Below the pieces are notes generated by a model that saw only the letters and a program-made list of their open reading frames with translations, ran no database searches and was not told where the DNA came from. From assembly GCA_900548485.1 (NCBI GenBank), contig URKL01000003.1, positions 1 to 18,573 on the forward strand: DNA of 18,573 bases, read 5' to 3'. Within the stretch, counting starts at the first letter, position 1. The number at the start of each line of letters is the position of its first letter. Source of the DNA: an uncultured Succinatimonas sp. GTDB taxonomy: Bacteria; Pseudomonadota; Gammaproteobacteria; Enterobacterales; Succinivibrionaceae. Shown piece by piece: positions 1 to 6,400 of the stretch. The position numbers and the translations under genes are program-made.

Positions 1-4
1 GGAT

Positions 5-24
5 CCCCTTGCTTTAGCAAGGGG
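5..24 (-). terminator. Hairpin after the binding-protein gene, probable terminator
   Basis: A perfect 8-bp inverted repeat, CCCCTTGC and GCAAGGGG, encloses a TTTA loop 13 bp past the stop codon of the binding-protein gene. It would be the natural end of the six-gene ABC operon. The window ends before any downstream U-tract could be seen on the minus strand, so the terminator call rests on the hairpin and its position only. Confidence 0.5.
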
Positions 25-37
25 AGGAAGTCAAAAT

Positions 38-1033
38 TTAGAATTGATAATCGCCGATATTTTCAGCAGTGAAGACTAAAGGGGCAAATCCAAAAGCAAT
101 ATTATTTTCAACAGTTATCTTCTCATAACCCTTAGCCTTAAGATTGCTATCAGTTTCAACCTTTTCACCTTTTACTAATTTTAAGGCTGCATAAGCTGTA
201 GCATAACCGGCATCAGCAGGTCTCCAGGCTAAGCCTTTGTACATAGAGCCATCTTTTAAGTAATTTGCAGAAGTTGAAGGTAAAGCTAATGATACAACCT
301 TAACATCTGTGCGTTTTTTATCCTTTAAAGCCTGAGATATAGCACTGCCATGGACAGAACAATCAAAGAAGCCTTTAATCTTAGGATAAGCTTTAAGGAT
401 TTCTACAGTCTTAGCATAAGCCTGATCTAAACTATTCTTATCTTCATATGGCTCATCGGAAATCACTTCCATCTTAGGAAATTTAGCTTTAATCTCTCCT
501 ACAGCAGCCTCATACCAGGCCATATGAGTGGTCATAGTTAAACCACCTACAAATCCCGCATACTGCCCCTCGCCACCAATAGCTTCACCCAAAAACTGAC
601 CATAAAGCTTACCAAAATCTTCTGATTTAAAAGCTTCAACGTCTAAATCTACATATTCAGCAATATCCGGAGCTTCATGAGTTACCACCTTAATACCTGC
701 ATCACGAGCTTTCTTAATAGTCGGAATTAATGATTTAGGATCATTTGGTACTACACAGATTGCATCAACTTTTTGTGAAATTAAATTTTCCATAATGGCA
801 ATTTGCTGTGAAGGATCTCCTGACACTGGAGTTTGAACATAAACATTAGCACCTGAATCTTCTTTTAATTGACTGATTCCCAAAGTCATATCATCAAACC
901 AAGGATCACTTTGTTTTACAATCATGACAATAGTCGGATTTTCAGGTGATGCTAAAGCTAGATCAGAGCCAAGCATAGAGACAGCTACGCAACTTACTAT
1001 TACAGCCTTAGATAAGCTTGAGAGTTTTTTCAT
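38..1033 (-). CDS. Periplasmic sugar-type ABC substrate-binding protein, LsrB/RhaS-like
   Basis: A 331-residue binding protein of the Peripla_BP_4 class that should deliver its ligand in the periplasm to the two permeases encoded upstream. The chosen start (MKKLSSLSK) has AAAGGAG about 8 nt upstream; the longer frame to 1105 adds a non-signal-like stretch overlapping the SIS gene and was dropped. Residues 1-28 form a type I signal peptide with likely cleavage after ALA (residues 26-28). An IVSC string at 12-15 is a poor lipobox. The body has the two-lobe pattern (VDAICVVPNDP near 89-99) and ends TAENIGDYQF, closely resembling the C-terminus of LsrB. Compared from memory with LsrB, the AI-2 contact positions are mostly changed: Lys40 is kept, but Glu120, Thr169-His170, Cys225 and Val227 replace Asp, Asp-Gln, Pro and Ala. 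The ligand is therefore more likely another small sugar or polyol. It is the last gene of the operon, 34 bp after the SIS gene. Confidence 0.88.
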   Translation of the reverse strand: MKKLSSLSKAVIVSCVAVSMLGSDLALASPENPTIVMIVKQSDPWFDDMTLGISQLKEDSGANVYVQTPVSGDPSQQIAIMENLISQKVDAICVVPNDPKSLIPTIKKARDAGIKVVTHEAPDIAEYVDLDVEAFKSEDFGKLYGQFLGEAIGGEGQYAGFVGGLTMTTHMAWYEAAVGEIKAKFPKMEVISDEPYEDKNSLDQAYAKTVEILKAYPKIKGFFDCSVHGSAISQALKDKKRTDVKVVSLALPSTSANYLKDGSMYKGLAWRPADAGYATAYAALKLVKGEKVETDSNLKAKGYEKITVENNIAFGFAPLVFTAENIGDYQF

Positions 1034-1067
1034 ACAAATCTCCTTTGAGAAAAGAACACAACGAGGA

Positions 1068-1640
1068 TTATTCGATATTTCTATGTCTATCTGACATCTG
1101 GTCATGACTTACCTTTAGACGTTGCTCTAAGGCCATAATGATTATGTCAAATAGCATAAAAAGATGTTGTTCAAACAAATTGCCCATAGGTTGTACTGAC
1201 GGTACAACATCATCAATGCCTTTATAAACAGCTGCCGGAACAAAAAGATAATCTTGTACAAGAGAACTCACCTTTCCTGAAGGAGAGCCAGTAATAGCAA
1301 AAATACTAGCTTCAGTCTTTTGCGCATTTTCAATTACACAATTGATATGACTAATATTTCCCGAACCATTTACAGTAATAAAGAGATCTCCTGCATGCAT
1401 CCCAGGAGTGGTATCATCCCAAATCCAATACACTTCGTAACCTAAATGCATAAGACGCATAGCAAAGCTCTTTGCGGTTAAGCCCTCGCGCCCCACTCCC
1501 ATCACAAAAATTCGTTTAGATTTAGTGATAGCATCCATTAATCTTTCAATACCAGCTAAGTCCTGACGTTTAAACACCTGCTCATGTTCATCAAGAATGA
1601 CTTGATAGAGGCTTTGATACATTTCTTCAAAGTTATCCAT
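1068..1640 (-). CDS. SIS-domain sugar-phosphate isomerase, 6-phospho-3-hexuloisomerase-like
   Basis: A 190-residue cytoplasmic single SIS domain protein, the usual length for the HxlB/PHI family, which interconverts 3-hexulose 6-phosphate and fructose 6-phosphate. Visible family features are GVGREG at 48-53 followed by LTAKSFAMRLMHLG, a second phosphosugar loop NGSGN at 91-95, and QPMGNLFEQ at 150-158, whose glutamate is the conserved candidate catalytic acid. A good AAGGAG lies 5 nt before the ATG. It sits 32 bp after permease 2 and 34 bp before the binding-protein gene, so it belongs to the transport operon and probably acts on the imported compound after phosphorylation. No hexulose-6-phosphate synthase or sugar kinase is encoded nearby, so a related aldose/ketose phosphate could be the true substrate. 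The family call is fairly secure, the exact reaction is not. Confidence 0.75.
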   Translation of the reverse strand: MDNFEEMYQSLYQVILDEHEQVFKRQDLAGIERLMDAITKSKRIFVMGVGREGLTAKSFAMRLMHLGYEVYWIWDDTTPGMHAGDLFITVNGSGNISHINCVIENAQKTEASIFAITGSPSGKVSSLVQDYLFVPAAVYKGIDDVVPSVQPMGNLFEQHLFMLFDIIIMALEQRLKVSHDQMSDRHRNIE

Positions 1641-1672
1641 AGATACTCCTTTTAAGCCTTAACCTTTTATAT

Positions 1673-2683
1673 TTAAAGTAATTTTTTTATACTAATTAAA
1701 GATCTAGCTAATCTCTTACCATCCTTAGTCAAAGCTAAAACCACAATCAACATGACCCCCCAAATGAGTTTTGTAGTGTATGGGGATAGTTGCATAATGG
1801 TAAAAGCGCTTGCTGCCATTTGCATCAATAAGGTAGTAATACCTATACCTATAACCTTCCCCTTTCCACCAGATGGATGAATTCCAGCTATCACACAAAC
1901 AATTAAGGCCTGAAAAATATAAGCATCACCATATCCGACCTTAGCTGAATTCACACGCATGATAATGGTAAGACCTGCGATACCAGCTAAAAAGCCAATT
2001 GCTGTAAATAAAAGCATGGTGATCTTTTTATTATTTATACCTGAAAATAAGGAGGCTACAGGATTGCCACCAAAGAGATAGAGTTTGCGTCCATTACCTG
2101 TTCTTTGCAGGAAAATGGCCATGATAAGCATAATGAAGATAAACTCAATGAAAATTATCGGGATCCCTAAGATCGTAGCTATACCCACACTAGTAAAGGC
2201 ATCAGGAAAGCCCACAATACTCTTTCCTCCAGTTATGGCCATACCAATACCTGAATATAGAGTCATGGTTCCTAAGGTAGCAATCAAAGACGACACCGCA
2301 CATTTAGCGATAATAAAGCCGTTTATAAAACCCAAAAAGGTAGATAAAAACAAAGCTACAACCACAGCTATGGCAATACGTGAACTTGCATCTAATTGCG
2401 GGAATAACTGCCCTGTCAAAATAAAGCCTGCAATGATACTTGATAAACAGGCATTAGCTACAATAGAAAGATCGATACCTCCAACTAAAAAGGCTAACAT
2501 CATAGCCAATGAAATAATGCCGATTTCAGGAATTTGAAAAGCTAAAGATTGTAAATTAGTTCCTGAATACATTGATGAACCAAAGGCTAACGCACAAATT
2601 AAACAGAAAGCTAAAAAAACAAATAGCAATGCACTTAGGTTGGCATCATTAACAATACTTTTAAAAAGCTTTTGCATAATCAT
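1673..2683 (-). CDS. ABC sugar-type transporter permease, second subunit
   Basis: An inner-membrane permease of the BPD_transp_2 (ribose/AI-2/rhamnose) family, 336 residues, almost entirely hydrophobic helices. Family motifs are GGIDLS at 68-73, ATLGTMTLYSG at 135-145 and GGKGKVIGIG near the C-terminus. It should pair with the neighbouring permease to form the channel, with the two-domain ATPase bound on the cytoplasmic side. Its ATG overlaps the stop of the upstream permease by one base (TAATG), implying translational coupling. An alternative ATG two codons in (2677) has the AGG at a better spacing (8 nt rather than 2 nt), so initiation may be there. It corresponds in operon position to lsrD or rhaQ. 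Confidence 0.88.
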   Translation of the reverse strand: MIMQKLFKSIVNDANLSALLFVFLAFCLICALAFGSSMYSGTNLQSLAFQIPEIGIISLAMMLAFLVGGIDLSIVANACLSSIIAGFILTGQLFPQLDASSRIAIAVVVALFLSTFLGFINGFIIAKCAVSSLIATLGTMTLYSGIGMAITGGKSIVGFPDAFTSVGIATILGIPIIFIEFIFIMLIMAIFLQRTGNGRKLYLFGGNPVASLFSGINNKKITMLLFTAIGFLAGIAGLTIIMRVNSAKVGYGDAYIFQALIVCVIAGIHPSGGKGKVIGIGITTLLMQMAASAFTIMQLSPYTTKLIWGVMLIVVLALTKDGKRLARSLISIKKLL

Positions 2684-3687
2684 TACCTAGATTCGATGTT
2701 AAACAACAGATGTTTTTCATTTCTAATTTTTTCCTGTAATGCGGTAAGTGACAGGGAAATAACCAAAATGATGCCGACAAAGAGATTGTTCCAAGAAGCT
2801 GAAAGACCTAGAAAAATCAAGGTAGACTTTAAAAGATATATAATCAAGATCCCTAAAAGAGCTCCTAAGATCTTGCCCTTACCACCACTGATACTAGTGC
2901 CCCCAATAACCGCTCCTGCAACCACCATAAGCTCTTCACCTATAAGCTTATCTGGATATACTGCATTAACCTGACAGACATAAACCATACCCGCAAGACC
3001 TGCTAAAGCCCCGATATAACCATAAGCCAATAATCTTAAAAAGAAAGGATTAAAACCAATACGTCTTGCAGCTTCCTCAGAATTACCTATAGCTACTAAA
3101 CCGCGCCCTAGCATGGTTTTATATACTAAAAACCAAGTCACAAGCATAACTATAGCTACAGGAATAACACTTGCACTAAGTCCAATCGCACCAAATTCTG
3201 TTTCGATTTGAAAGATGGTAGCTGATCCAAATTCACTAAAACTTGGAGGTAAAATACCTCCACCATAAGTCTTAGAACCGACTACAGTGGCCATAATGCC
3301 GTGGAATAAATTCATAGTACCTAAAGTAATAATAAAGGCCGGTAATTTTAAATAACTTACCAAACAGGCATTAAATAAACCTAAGAGCACACCAATAGTC
3401 ATAGAAGTTACTATTGCAAAGGCCACGGAAGTAATACCAAACTTCATCATAATGGTAGTCGCGGTATAACTGCCAAATAAGGCTATGGCCATAAAGGAAA
3501 TATCAATCCCTCCTGAGAGCATGATGACCAATAACCCCATCACTAAAATTAGGTCTCTTGCAGAGGTTCTAAAAAGATCAAATACAGTATCAATATTTAA
3601 AAAAGCAGGATTTACAATAGCTACTGTCAAAGAATAAAGCACAACTATAGACAATAAAATCCACTCAGTTTTTTCAACTCTAAACAT
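2683..3687 (-). CDS. ABC sugar-type transporter permease, first subunit
   Basis: A 334-residue inner-membrane permease of the BPD_transp_2 family with about eight to ten hydrophobic segments. Signature stretches are SGGIDISFMAIA at 58-69, TLGTMNLFHG at 121-130, a cytoplasmic ATPase-contact loop EEAARRIGFNP near 204-214, and SISGGKGKILGALLG toward the C-terminus. The start is well supported: AGGAGG sits 6 nt upstream of the ATG, inside the end of the ATPase gene, and the two genes overlap by 8 bp. With its downstream paralogue it would form a heterodimeric membrane domain, as in the Lsr and rhamnose systems. The motif-level match is clear, but the substrate cannot be read from the sequence. 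Confidence 0.88.
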   Translation of the reverse strand: MFRVEKTEWILLSIVVLYSLTVAIVNPAFLNIDTVFDLFRTSARDLILVMGLLVIMLSGGIDISFMAIALFGSYTATTIMMKFGITSVAFAIVTSMTIGVLLGLFNACLVSYLKLPAFIITLGTMNLFHGIMATVVGSKTYGGGILPPSFSEFGSATIFQIETEFGAIGLSASVIPVAIVMLVTWFLVYKTMLGRGLVAIGNSEEAARRIGFNPFFLRLLAYGYIGALAGLAGMVYVCQVNAVYPDKLIGEELMVVAGAVIGGTSISGGKGKILGALLGILIIYLLKSTLIFLGLSASWNNLFVGIILVISLSLTALQEKIRNEKHLLFNIESR

Positions 3688-5251
3688 GCTCTACCTCCTG
3701 AGGCAACTTACCTGTTGAGACAATGGTATTGATGTAATTATGAATATCAGGACGCTTTAAATCTTGCTCATTTAAAATAGTGACAATTTGACCTTTAGAC
3801 ATCACCGCCACTTTATTGCAATTGCTAATGAGCTCATCGATTTCATCTGAAAGTAATAATATCGACATGTTTTGATGTGCAAGGTTTTGAGTTACTTCAT
3901 AGATCTCAGCTTTAGATCCAATATCAATACCTACGGTCGGATTATCCATAATAAAAAGACGGGGTTTAGTCGCAAGCCATTTAGCTAAAACAACCTTTTG
4001 CTGATTACCACCTGATAATTGCCCAGCAAGTTTATTTTCAGAGGTGGTTCTGATATTGAGATTGGCAATATCGTTAACAGCTTGAACTTTTTCCTTATCA
4101 AATTTGAAAAAACCTAATTTAGAACACATAGACTTAATAATTGCTGAGGTGACATTGACACTGATATTGCGCTCTAAAAACAAACCTTCTGTAGCTCGAT
4201 CTTCAGGTAATAAAGCTATACCTTGTTCTAAAGCATCTGAGGGATTCTTGATATTTACATTTTTGCCATCAATAACTATCTCTCCACAGTCAGCTTTATT
4301 AAGTCCAAATAAAGATAAAGCCATCTCTGTACGTCCTGAGCCTAAAAGACCTACAAGACCTATAATATCGCCCTCACATATAGAGAGATTGATATTCTTA
4401 TACATTCCCTCTTTAGAGAAATTTTTAATTTCAATAAAAGGCTTATTATTAGTACTAAGGCGCTTATATTGCGGATAAGACACCTCTTTGCCCGTCATAT
4501 AATAAGAAAGGCGTTTTTGATTTAAGTCCTGACTTGGGAAATCTCCAATCTTTTTACCATCACGGAAAACCGTTACCACATCTGAAATTCTAAAAACTTC
4601 ATCTAATTTATGACTAATAAAGACAATCGATAAGCCCTTTTGCTTTAGGTCATACATAATTGATAAAAGTCTATCTACCTCTTTATTAGTCAAAGCTGTA
4701 GTAGGCTCATCCATAAACAAAACCTTTGCATCCATGCATAAAGCTCTACATATGGCGACTAATTGTCTTGTACCTATAGAGGATTCGATAATGTGATTTC
4801 TTAAATTTAAATTAACTCCAATCTTGTCAATCTGCTCTTGTGCAATCTCATAGATAAGTTTTTCACTTAGCATCTTGACGTTATTTTGCCTAAATCGTCC
4901 TAAAACAATGTTCTCGGCAACCGACATATGATTAAAAAGAGATAAATCCTGATATATAACCTGAATACCCTCTTGCATAGATACAGAAGGACTGGTTTCT
5001 TTATAGGATTTACCATTGATAATTATGGATCCTTTATTAGGCTTATAAGTACCACTAACAATTTTGACTAGAGTCGACTTACCACAACCATTCTCTCCTG
5101 CAAGACAATGGATCTCACCTTTTCTAAACATGATGTTGATATCTTCTAAAGCAGTAAAATTACCAAAGCGTTTAGTGATATCAATAAGCTCTACAATAGG
5201 TCTACCCCTATTGACGCTATCTTTTTTATTTAACCTATTGAGATCTTGCAT
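3680..5251 (-). CDS. Two-domain sugar-type ABC transporter ATPase (RbsA/LsrA-like)
   Basis: A 523-residue cytoplasmic ATPase with two fused nucleotide-binding domains, the layout of RbsA, MglA and LsrA. Domain 1 has Walker A GENGCGKST at 52-60, a weak signature SSIGTRQLV at about 157-165, Walker B VLFMDEP at 177-183 and H-loop ISHK near 212-215. Domain 2 has the typical degenerate P-loop GLLGSGRTE at 301-309, LLPEDR near 347-352, signature LSGGNQQKV at 412-420, and Walker B LFIMDNP at 432-438. In domain 2 the residue after the Walker B aspartate is Asn437 instead of the usual glutamate. The gene starts 9 bp after the deoR-type regulator, with GGGG 6 nt before the ATG, and overlaps the next permease by 8 bp. 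Function as the import motor is secure, the ligand is not. Confidence 0.9.
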   Translation of the reverse strand: MQDLNRLNKKDSVNRGRPIVELIDITKRFGNFTALEDINIMFRKGEIHCLAGENGCGKSTLVKIVSGTYKPNKGSIIINGKSYKETSPSVSMQEGIQVIYQDLSLFNHMSVAENIVLGRFRQNNVKMLSEKLIYEIAQEQIDKIGVNLNLRNHIIESSIGTRQLVAICRALCMDAKVLFMDEPTTALTNKEVDRLLSIMYDLKQKGLSIVFISHKLDEVFRISDVVTVFRDGKKIGDFPSQDLNQKRLSYYMTGKEVSYPQYKRLSTNNKPFIEIKNFSKEGMYKNINLSICEGDIIGLVGLLGSGRTEMALSLFGLNKADCGEIVIDGKNVNIKNPSDALEQGIALLPEDRATEGLFLERNISVNVTSAIIKSMCSKLGFFKFDKEKVQAVNDIANLNIRTTSENKLAGQLSGGNQQKVVLAKWLATKPRLFIMDNPTVGIDIGSKAEIYEVTQNLAHQNMSILLLSDEIDELISNCNKVAVMSKGQIVTILNEQDLKRPDIHNYINTIVSTGKLPQEVEHV

Positions 5252-5260
5252 AAAAATCCC

Positions 5261-6043
5261 CTAAATAATATTAATTCCTATCTTATGTAAATCCTGTCGC
5301 CACACTGTTTCTAAAAAACCATCATCAATGACATAATCAATATGATCCCAAGTACAAATCTTAAAAGGAGTTTTTTTACCGTACTTACTAGTATCAGCTA
5401 ACAAAACCTTTCTATGAGAGCGCTCTAAAAGAGCTGCCTTTACAGCAGCATTACCTAAGCTCATGTCAAAAATACCTAAACGAAGATCTGCTGCTACACA
5501 TGATGTAAAGCAAAAATCGATCCTCAAGCCATTGAGATTAGTAAAAGAATTGCCTGTAAAATCTCCATGTTTTACGTCATACTGACCACCTGTACAGATA
5601 ATTTCGTATGAGGGGCAATCTTTAAGAACGGTTATAATTCTTATAGAATTAGTCACAACCTTAAGATGAATTTTTGGTAAACACTTAGCTAGGTAATAGC
5701 AACTAGAACTTCCATCAAGGAAAATAGTCAAACTCGGTGAAATCATTCTTGAGGCTTTTTCAGCAATTAAAAGCTTGGCCTTCACATGTTCTTCTTTGCG
5801 CTTTTCAAAACTTTTGCCAATATCACTAACTTGTACAGTTGATGCTCCACCAAAGGTTCTAACAATCCTTCCGAGTGATTCTAAATAGCGTAAATCACGC
5901 CTAATAGTCTCCTCAGAACAGCAGAAGAGTTCACTAAGCTTGGCTACAGAAAGCTCACCATGTGAATTAACTAATTCACAAATATGTATACATCTATCTT
6001 TTCTAGATAAGTTTTCTAAAACCGACATAACCTTAAAACCCAT
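5261..6043 (-). CDS. DeoR-family transcriptional regulator of the ABC operon
   Basis: A 260-residue DeoR/GlpR-type regulator. An N-terminal winged helix-turn-helix spans about 14-65, with the recognition helix SEETIRRDLRYLE at 43-55. The sugar-phosphate-sensing domain follows: DGSSSCYYLAK at 110-120, TNS at 131-133, TGG at 151-153 and the family's VLLADTSKYGK at 213-223. Such proteins usually repress nearby sugar genes and are released by a phosphorylated intermediate. It is the first gene of the operon, 9 bp before the ATPase, so it likely controls itself and the transporter; the phosphosugar handled by the SIS protein is the obvious inducer candidate. Two starts are possible: the ATG used here, with no strong Shine-Dalgarno, or the ATG at 6028 (MSVLENLSRK), where AAGG is only 2 nt away. 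The rhamnose operon of rhizobia also pairs a DeoR regulator with an LsrB/RhaS-type transporter. Confidence 0.88.
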   Translation of the reverse strand: MGFKVMSVLENLSRKDRCIHICELVNSHGELSVAKLSELFCCSEETIRRDLRYLESLGRIVRTFGGASTVQVSDIGKSFEKRKEEHVKAKLLIAEKASRMISPSLTIFLDGSSSCYYLAKCLPKIHLKVVTNSIRIITVLKDCPSYEIICTGGQYDVKHGDFTGNSFTNLNGLRIDFCFTSCVAADLRLGIFDMSLGNAAVKAALLERSHRKVLLADTSKYGKKTPFKICTWDHIDYVIDDGFLETVWRQDLHKIGINII

Positions 6044-6081
6044 ATTTTCACTATAAGGTACAGACTTAACCTTTATGAAAA

Positions 6082-6097
6082 TGTGAGCAAAATCATC
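6082..6097. promoter_or_regulatory. Possible CRP-like site upstream of the ABC operon
   Basis: TGTGA, a 6-bp spacer GCAAAA, then TCATC match 8 of the 10 conserved positions of the CRP consensus TGTGA-N6-TCACA. It lies 39 bp upstream of the regulator start. Carbon-catabolite control would suit a sugar operon, but a match of this quality arises by chance in AT-rich DNA and the promoter is not located. Confidence 0.2.
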
Positions 6098-6123
6098 ATT
6101 AAAATGGGCTAAAACTAAATAAC

Positions 6124-6158
6124 TGACCGAATCCTAAGGCTTAAGACAAACTCGGTCA
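6124..6158. promoter_or_regulatory. Inverted repeat TGACCGA...TCGGTCA, candidate operator
   Basis: A perfect 7-bp inverted repeat, TGACCGA and TCGGTCA, with a 21-bp spacer (28 bp centre to centre, nearly three helical turns). The spacer itself contains the odd palindrome TAAGGCTTA at 6135-6143. These GC-containing arms stand out in an AT-rich region 80-115 bp before the DeoR-type regulator gene. An operator for the encoded regulator is the simplest reading. It is not followed by a U-tract on either strand, so a terminator is unlikely. Confidence 0.35.
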
Positions 6159-6333
6159 TAGTCAAAAATTACCTAAAAAATATACCGTCAATAAAAATGT
6201 ATTTTTTATAAAAGAAGAATTTTTATTAGAAAAATTATTATGTTAGCTAATAAGAGGAAGAACAAAAATAAATACCCAAGCTAAAAAAGGTATGTATTTG
6301 TAATATCAGGTAGGAACAAATTAAGTTGATGAT

Positions 6334-6374
6334 AAAAAAACATCCTAAACCATTAAAATTTAAGATGTTTTTTT
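6334..6374 (-). terminator. Rho-independent terminator after the pit gene
   Basis: AAAAAAACATC at 6334-6344 pairs perfectly with GATGTTTTTTT at 6364-6374, and TAAA/TTTA extends the stem inward after one mismatch. Read on the minus strand the hairpin is followed by seven U residues, 27 bp beyond the stop codon of the phosphate transporter. The structure is symmetrical, so it could also stop transcription on the plus strand, though no plus-strand gene precedes it. Confidence 0.8.
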
Positions 6375-6400
6375 AAATAAATTGCTTAAGAGTTTATGAC

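Larger units (their letters stand above)
6044..6333. other. Intergenic control region of the ABC operon
   Basis: Gene-free, very AT-rich stretch between the pit terminator and the deoR-type gene. On the minus strand I find no convincing paired -35/-10 boxes: TTGACG and TTGACT occur around 6162-6190 but neither has a good -10 at normal spacing. It contains the inverted repeat and CRP-like site listed separately. No open frame with a ribosome binding site was seen. Confidence 0.5.

Noticed and set aside
1..6. GGATCC at the very start of the window as a cloning junction
   Set aside because: The same hexamer occurs naturally inside the window, for example near 14048 and 14554, and the first site blends into the terminator stem; nothing else suggests vector sequence.
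38..1033. Lipoprotein reading of the binding protein (IVSC at residues 12-15)
   Set aside because: The hydrophobic stretch before the cysteine is too short and a good signal peptidase I site (ALA-S) follows at 26-29.
1034..1105. 24-residue N-terminal extension of the binding protein
   Set aside because: It overlaps the SIS gene end, lacks a ribosome binding site and would bury the signal peptide; the ATG at 1033 has AAAGGAG upstream.
2085..2974. Open frames on the plus strand opposite the permease genes
   Set aside because: They are antisense to well-supported membrane proteins, with low-complexity composition and no recognisable domain; the same holds for the other long opposite-strand frames in the window.
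38..6043. Calling the operon an AI-2 (lsr) system
   Set aside because: Gene order is similar, but the contact residues differ, the regulator is DeoR-type rather than LsrR, and the processing genes are missing.
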